Shown here one piece after another: positions 44,030 to 48,491 of a DNA stretch of 48,491 bases (its first letter is position 1; the number at the start of each line of letters is the position of its first letter). The DNA lies in assembly GCA_903888765.1 (NCBI GenBank), contig CAISVF010000131.1:1-48491 (forward strand), read 5' to 3'. The notes under the pieces are model-generated. The model was not told the DNA's origin. It ran no database searches and worked only from the letters and a program-made list of their open reading frames with translations. The translations under genes were made by a program, and so were the position numbers. This DNA comes from an uncultured Verrucomicrobia subdivision 3 bacterium (GTDB lineage Bacteria > Verrucomicrobiota > Verrucomicrobiia > Limisphaerales > UBA11358).

Positions 44030-47000
44030 GTGCAAGCGCGTTTTCTGCTCGGTCCCGCCGGCAGCGGCAAAACCTGCCGCTGTCTGGCGGAAATTCGCTG
44101 CGCTTTGCAGGCGTCTCCCGCCGGTCCGCCGCTGATTTTGCTAGCCCCCAAGCAGGCAACCTTCCAACTCGAACGCCAGTTGCTGGCTGGTGATGAAATT
44201 GGCGGCTTCACGCGTCTGCAAATTTTTTCCTTTGACCGGCTGGCCCATTTCATTTTCGACCACTTGAATGTGGCGCCTCCGAAGCTGCTTTCTGCCGAGG
44301 GGCGGCTCATGGTGTTGCGAGCTTTGCTGCGGGATCATGCCGATGAACTCAAGCTGTTTCGCGGAAGTGCCCGCCGCCCCGGTTTCGCCCGGGAACTGGG
44401 TGCATTGCTGGAAGAACTGCAACAGCACCGGTTTTCGCCCGCCCGGCTCCGTGCGCTGTCTGGAGAAAGCCATCTCGTGCGTGTATTGCGCGATAAACTT
44501 CACGATCTTGCCTTGCTGGCGGAGCAATACGCCGTCTGGCTTCAGGCTCACGAATTACAGGATGCCAGTCATTTGCTGGACTTCGCCACCGCCGCGCTGC
44601 GGCAGGACTTTAATCGCCCAAGCCGGATCTTCCAGTGCGCCAGGTTGTGGCTCGATGGTTTTGCCGAGATGACCCCGCAGGAAATGGCCTTGCTGGCTGC
44701 CGTGGTTCCCTATTGTGATCAAGCTACGCTGGCCTTTTGCCTTGAGACGGAGCCGACCAGTGAAACCTCCTGGCTTTCCATCTGGTCGGCTATTGGTCAG
44801 ACGTTTCAACAATGCCGGGCGCAAATCGCCAATCTTCCCGACTGCGAGGTGGTCATCGATACACTGCCCCGTGCGCCCGGTAAAAATCGGTTTTCGCAAA
44901 ACCCCACGCTGCAATATCTGGAGGAAAGTTGGTCGCTGCCGGTGCTGGATCCGGACTCCCTGCCCAATCCCGATTCCATCCGGGTTATTGCTTGCGCTGA
45001 TCCCGAGGCTGAGGCTGATTGTGCTGCCCGTGAGGTTTTGAAATTTGTCCGCTCCGGACGGCGGTACCGCGATTGCGCCGTCCTGGTGCGCCAATTGGAT
45101 GATTATCATCGGCCGCTCGCGCGGGCTTTTCGCCGCTATGGCCTTCCTTTTTTTCTGGATCGTCGCGAGAGTGTCGCCCATCACCCCCTTGCCGAGTTGA
45201 CGCGTAGCGCCCTGCGCGCCGTGGCTTTTGACTGGCAGCCGGAGGACTGGTTTGCCGTGCTTAAATCCGGTTTTTCGCCCGTTGCGGAGCCGGCGCTCGA
45301 CCAGTTGGAGAATGTTGCTCTAGCTTCCGGTTGGCGCGGCCGGAAATGGCTGAATCCGCTGCCGGATGCGCCCAGCGAGCAACTGCGCCAGCTTGTTTTG
45401 CCTCCGTTTGCCAGGTTTTTAACGGCCTTTGAGCAGGTCCATTTTCACCCCACCGGCACGCAGCTCGCGGCCGCCCTGCGGGATTTGTGGGCGGATTTAA
45501 ATGTCCCGTCGGTGCTGGAAGGCTGGAGTTTTGCTGCGGAGCAAGCTGCCTATCGCCCGGCTTCCCCTGCCATGCATGCCTCGGTGTGGGCGCAGATGAA
45601 TTTGTGGCTCGATAATGTTGTGCTGGCCTTCCCGCGCGCGCCGCTATCCTTGCGCGATTGGCTGCCGGTATTGGAGGCTGGCCTTGCCAATTTGACGGTG
45701 GGCGTCATCCCGCCGGTGCTGGATGAGGTGCTGATCGGCGCGATTGACCGCGCCCGGAATCCCAGCCTGAAATTGGCTCTCATTCTCGGTGTGAATGAAT
45801 CCGTTTTCCCCGCCGCGCCCGCCGCGCCGGTCATTCTAACCAACTCCGATCGCGATGCATTGGAGTTGCAAAATGCCCGCTTGGGTGCCAGCCGGTTCGA
45901 TCAGATTTCTCGCGAACGCTACCTTGGCTATATTGCCTTTACCCGGGCGCACGAAAAATTGGTGGTGACCTATGCGCGCCTGGGTTCCGGCGGTCAGACC
46001 CTGAACCCCTCTCCCTTCATCGCCCGTTTGCAGCGCGTTTTTCCCCCGCTTGTGCTGGAGGAGTTTTCTGGCGAAACCGACTGGCGCATGGCAGAGCATG
46101 TGTCCGGATTGGTTCCGCTGTGCATTTCGTTGGATAAACTGAATCCGATTCTTCCCGGCTGGCGGGAAATTCCGGCGCTGAATTTATTGGTCGAGCAACT
46201 GGCCACCTTGCGCGAGCCTTCCGAATCGGAAAATCTCACCCCTGGGCTGGCGGAAAAATTGTACGGGCCGGTGTTGAAATCATCAATCAGCCGTCTGGAA
46301 GAATTTGCAGGCTGCCCCTTCCGTTTTTTTGTTCGCGTCGGTCTGCGCGCCAGCGAGCGCAAGCGCTTTGAACTGGATATTCGTGAGCGCGGCAATTTCC
46401 AGCATGAGGTGCTTAAAATATTCCACGCTGAAATCATGGCTGCTGGAAAGCGCTGGCGCGATCTGGAGCCGGCGGCCGCGCGCTTGCGCATCCGGCAGAT
46501 TGCGGATGAGCAAATCGAACACTTCCATGCCGGATTGCTGCGCGAATCGGCGGAAACCGTTTTTGCCGCCCGCACCATGTCGGCCGCTTTGCAGGATTTT
46601 ATCGAAATGATTATTACCTGGAACCGGGAACAGTATGAATTTGACCCGGTCGCGGCGGAATTGGGTTTTGGCGGAAAAGACGACCCTGCGCCTGCCTGGA
46701 AAATGGATCTGGGTGACGGGCGCTGGCTGGCCTTGCAGGGCCGGATTGATCGCCTGGACTTGTGCCCTGATCCGGCGTTCGGCACCACCTTGGCTGTGGT
46801 GATGGATTACAAGTCCGGCGGTAAAAAGCTGGAGTCACTGCTCGTGCAAAATGGCATTCAAATGCAATTGCTGGCGTATCTTGGCGCACTCCGCCATTGG
46901 AAACCGGACGTTGCCCTTTGGGGGGCTAAACCCGTGGTTCCTGCCGGTGCGTTTTATGTCAATCTGCAAGGCCGCTTTGCCAGTGGAGACAACCGGGATG

Positions 47001-47383
47001 AGATTTTGGGTGATGCCGGGGCCAAACCGCTGGCTTATCGCCATAACGGGCGCTTTGACGCCGACCATTTAAGCAAATTTGATCGGCGCGGGGTCGCCAA
47101 AGGGGACCAGTTTAATTTTCGTTTGAACCTGTCGGGCGGTCTGCCGTCCAATTCAACCGAAGCCATTCCCGGTAAGGAATTTGCCCAACTCATTGATCAA
47201 GTGGAGAAGCAATTGCAAACGCTTGCTCACAAAATTTTCTCTGGTGCTGCGGCGGTGGATCCGTATCGTCTGGGAGCCCAGACCCCGTGCGGGTTTTGCG
47301 ATTATCGGGCCGCCTGCCGGATTGACCCGTGGACTCATGCGTGGCGGGTGTTGCGCGCCGGAGACAAGCATGCCGAAAAATGA
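44030..47383 (+). CDS. addB: AddB-like helicase/nuclease subunit with PD-(D/E)XK and Fe-S cluster
   Basis: This large (about 1117-residue) protein resembles the AddB subunit of the AddAB recombination-repair nuclease. It has an N-terminal Walker A (FLLGPAGSGKT), helicase-like folds through the middle (RERYLGYIAFTRAHEKLVVTY), and a C-terminal PD-(D/E)XK nuclease with VVMDYKSGGK. Cysteines in the pattern C...C-x2-C-x5-C (AGCPFRFFVR; CGFCDYRAACRID) match the 4Fe-4S staple. GTG 44030 is preferred over the track's TTG 43982 because family members begin just before the P-loop. Its stop overlaps the msrB start (ATGA). The AddA partner gene is not in the window. Confidence 0.85.
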   Translation: MQARFLLGPAGSGKTCRCLAEIRCALQASPAGPPLILLAPKQATFQLERQLLAGDEIGGFTRLQIFSFDRLAHFIFDHLNVAPPKLLSAEGRLMVLRALLRDHADELKLFRGSARRPGFARELGALLEELQQHRFSPARLRALSGESHLVRVLRDKLHDLALLAEQYAVWLQAHELQDASHLLDFATAALRQDFNRPSRIFQCARLWLDGFAEMTPQEMALLAAVVPYCDQATLAFCLETEPTSETSWLSIWSAIGQTFQQCRAQIANLPDCEVVIDTLPRAPGKNRFSQNPTLQYLEESWSLPVLDPDSLPNPDSIRVIACADPEAEADCAAREVLKFVRSGRRYRDCAVLVRQLDDYHRPLARAFRRYGLPFFLDRRESVAHHPLAELTRSALRAVAFDWQPEDWFAVLKSGFSPVAEPALDQLENVALASGWRGRKWLNPLPDAPSEQLRQLVLPPFARFLTAFEQVHFHPTGTQLAAALRDLWADLNVPSVLEGWSFAAEQAAYRPASPAMHASVWAQMNLWLDNVVLAFPRAPLSLRDWLPVLEAGLANLTVGVIPPVLDEVLIGAIDRARNPSLKLALILGVNESVFPAAPAAPVILTNSDRDALELQNARLGASRFDQISRERYLGYIAFTRAHEKLVVTYARLGSGGQTLNPSPFIARLQRVFPPLVLEEFSGETDWRMAEHVSGLVPLCISLDKLNPILPGWREIPALNLLVEQLATLREPSESENLTPGLAEKLYGPVLKSSISRLEEFAGCPFRFFVRVGLRASERKRFELDIRERGNFQHEVLKIFHAEIMAAGKRWRDLEPAAARLRIRQIADEQIEHFHAGLLRESAETVFAARTMSAALQDFIEMIITWNREQYEFDPVAAELGFGGKDDPAPAWKMDLGDGRWLALQGRIDRLDLCPDPAFGTTLAVVMDYKSGGKKLESLLVQNGIQMQLLAYLGALRHWKPDVALWGAKPVVPAGAFYVNLQGRFASGDNRDEILGDAGAKPLAYRHNGRFDADHLSKFDRRGVAKGDQFNFRLNLSGGLPSNSTEAIPGKEFAQLIDQVEKQLQTLAHKIFSGAAAVDPYRLGAQTPCGFCDYRAACRIDPWTHAWRVLRAGDKHAEK

Positions 47384-47913
47384 AAAGCGTGCTAAAATAT
47401 AGTGCCAGCCTCGCCTTGCTCGCACTGGCGGGATGCGAGGCCGGGACTCCCTCTAACCCTTTGCTGAAACCGGATTCAACCAACCAAACAGCTACTATGA
47501 AATTTCCCCTGCAGCGTACGGAAGCCGAATGGCGCAAAATTTTGACACCCCAGCAATATCACGTTCTTCGTGAAGCCGGCACGGAAAGGCCCTTCACTGG
47601 TAAATATTGGAATACCCGGGAACCGGGCATCTACCGCTGTGCTGCCTGTGGGGAGGTCTTGTTCAAGTCAGACGATAAATTTGATTCCGGCTGCGGCTGG
47701 CCAAGTTTTTCCGACCTTGCCGCGCAGAAAAAAGTGCTCGCCCGCGATGATTTCAGCTTGGGCATGCACCGCATTGAGGTGTTGTGCGCCAACTGCGGCA
47801 GCCATCTTGGTCATGTTTCTGATGACGGCCCTGGCCCGAAAGGTTTGCGCTACTGCATCAATTCCGCCTCAATTGACTTTGCCGAAACGCCAACCAATAA
47901 ACCGAATAATTAA
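47380..47913 (+). CDS. msrB: lipoprotein peptide-methionine (R)-S-oxide reductase
   Basis: This 177-residue enzyme reduces methionine-R-sulfoxide in proteins. Its start overlaps the addB stop. The N-terminus is a lipoprotein signal (SASLALLALAGC), so the enzyme is anchored outside the cytoplasm. The MsrB domain starts at EAEWRKILTPQQYHVLREAGTERPFTG and has the zinc pairs YRCAACG and VLCANCGSHLGHV, and the catalytic Cys in LRYCINSASIDF. A linker rich in Pro/Thr/Asn joins the lipid anchor. The lipid-anchored form would protect envelope proteins; its link with addB is probably only positional. Confidence 0.93.
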   Translation: MKSVLKYSASLALLALAGCEAGTPSNPLLKPDSTNQTATMKFPLQRTEAEWRKILTPQQYHVLREAGTERPFTGKYWNTREPGIYRCAACGEVLFKSDDKFDSGCGWPSFSDLAAQKKVLARDDFSLGMHRIEVLCANCGSHLGHVSDDGPGPKGLRYCINSASIDFAETPTNKPNN

Positions 47914-48468
47914 CGCTGACCTCTGGCCACCACCACCTTTCTGGACAACTATCCCTTGGCTAAACACGCTCACTATCATGAAACCAGCACCGCAATCGTT
48001 TAAACTCCTTGTCAGCAATGGGGAGAGAGGATTCAGGTTAGGGCGAGAGTTAACACAAAAATTGTTCCCCAAGGTACAGTGGGCAGGTGGCCGTCTGTCC
48101 GGATTTTCGCTGCACGCTCTGCCGAGGCGGACCATTCTGTTTGCATTCTCGTTTCCAACGATGGCTTACCGGTCACACCCTTCCGCTCTGGCGGTTTAGC
48201 AGTGATCACCCGGCACCCAGACCCCCTTGGTGCCCAAACCTGCCCAACCAATTTGAACACTGTCCACAGCATGCGAACATTGATAGCAAAAGTGTAGTGC
48301 TGTCAGTCCGCACCGCGTTGCAGATTTGATAGGCATGGTCTAACGATTTTCAGAGCATGCTTTAGAAAGATTCGTTGGAAAAACTGAATGGTGCATTGAA
48401 AATTTATCAGTGGTATTGCGGTTGGCTTGCCCATAAATTATTGCCTTCAACTAAGTATCCAATTTTAT
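47914..48468. other. intergenic tail without a supported gene
   Basis: The ORFs here are short and lack protein character. At about 48018-48051 the sequence GGGGAGAGAGGATTCAGGT, continuing TAGGGCGAGAG, read in reverse resembles the dispersed, pyrimidine-rich CTCTCGCCCTAACC...CTCTCCCC elements common in verrucomicrobial and planctomycete intergenic DNA. The final ~130 bases are AT-rich, as expected ahead of a new gene. Confidence 0.35.
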
Positions 48469-48491
48469 ATGAAAAAACTTTTAATTTCTCA
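48469..48491 (+). CDS. possible start of a gene cut by the window edge
   Basis: The last 23 bases read ATG followed by codons for KKLLIS, a typical start of a signal peptide, after AT-rich DNA. Only seven codons are visible, so the product is unknown and the start itself is tentative. Confidence 0.35.

Overview
The window looks like a chromosomal segment from a free-living verrucomicrobium, most like the Pedosphaera/Limisphaerales group. This is inferred from gene style, not from a database match. The clues are a prepilin-like protein with an '[28 protein letters not shown]' type N-terminus and an H-x9-DG tail, a sensor kinase with a lectin-like ectodomain, and many secreted glycoside hydrolases (GH13, GH29, GH2). 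An outer-membrane LPS apparatus (LptD-like protein, O-antigen ligase-like protein, Lnt) shows a Gram-negative envelope. Most of the window is ordinary, densely packed chromosome with ATGA-coupled operons; only the two ends look like accessory DNA.

Layout. 1-1000: no intact gene. It holds a tRNA-Pro cut off in the anticodon arm plus short repeats, resembling the edge of an integrated element. 1003-3095: lectin-type sensor histidine kinase and NarL-type response regulator. 3188-3771: minus-strand relic of a membrane-anchored malectin-domain protein broken by a frameshift. 3819-9293: an alpha-glucan locus with a secreted protein carrying about four starch-binding-like E-set repeats, a prepilin-like protein, a GH13 amylase and a GPH-type sugar transporter. 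9345-12830: aroQ, accB, accC and thyA.

12955-15976 (minus): the two subunits of a class I fumarase with a secreted GH29 fucosidase lodged between them. 16190-22098: a phosphofructokinase with an altered GGDGS motif; a divergent pair made of a GT-C type membrane glycosyltransferase and a HAD-UbiA fusion resembling polyprenyl-phosphate phosphoribosyltransferases; then lnt. 22108-28316: DUF4202 protein, XylR-like regulator, YlbF-family protein, thioredoxin-like 2Fe-2S ferredoxin, FHA/zinc-finger protein, and hemY-hemH.

28880-33593: a translationally coupled aerotolerance-type (Bat) operon of DUF58, DUF4381-like, BatA, BatB-TPR and BatC-like genes, without MoxR next to it. 33758-40408: holB, O-antigen ligase-like gene, DUF486, lptD and ribBA. 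40456-43921 (minus): phosphohexomutase and a secreted GH2. 44030-47913: an AddB-like nuclease coupled to a lipoprotein MsrB. 47914 to the end: no clear gene except the first codons of a possible new gene at the edge.

How it fits together: the organism senses and degrades polysaccharide (lectin kinase, GH13, GH29, GH2, starch-binding protein, sugar permease, XylR regulator) and feeds sugar into glycolysis (PFK, phosphohexomutase) and the TCA cycle (fumarase). The best candidate for something undescribed is the divergent GT-C / HAD-UbiA pair, which could be a minimal polyprenyl-phosphoryl-pentose donor and transfer system. Second is the glucan locus that pairs a multi-repeat binding protein with a prepilin-like protein. 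Both are inferences from sequence alone.
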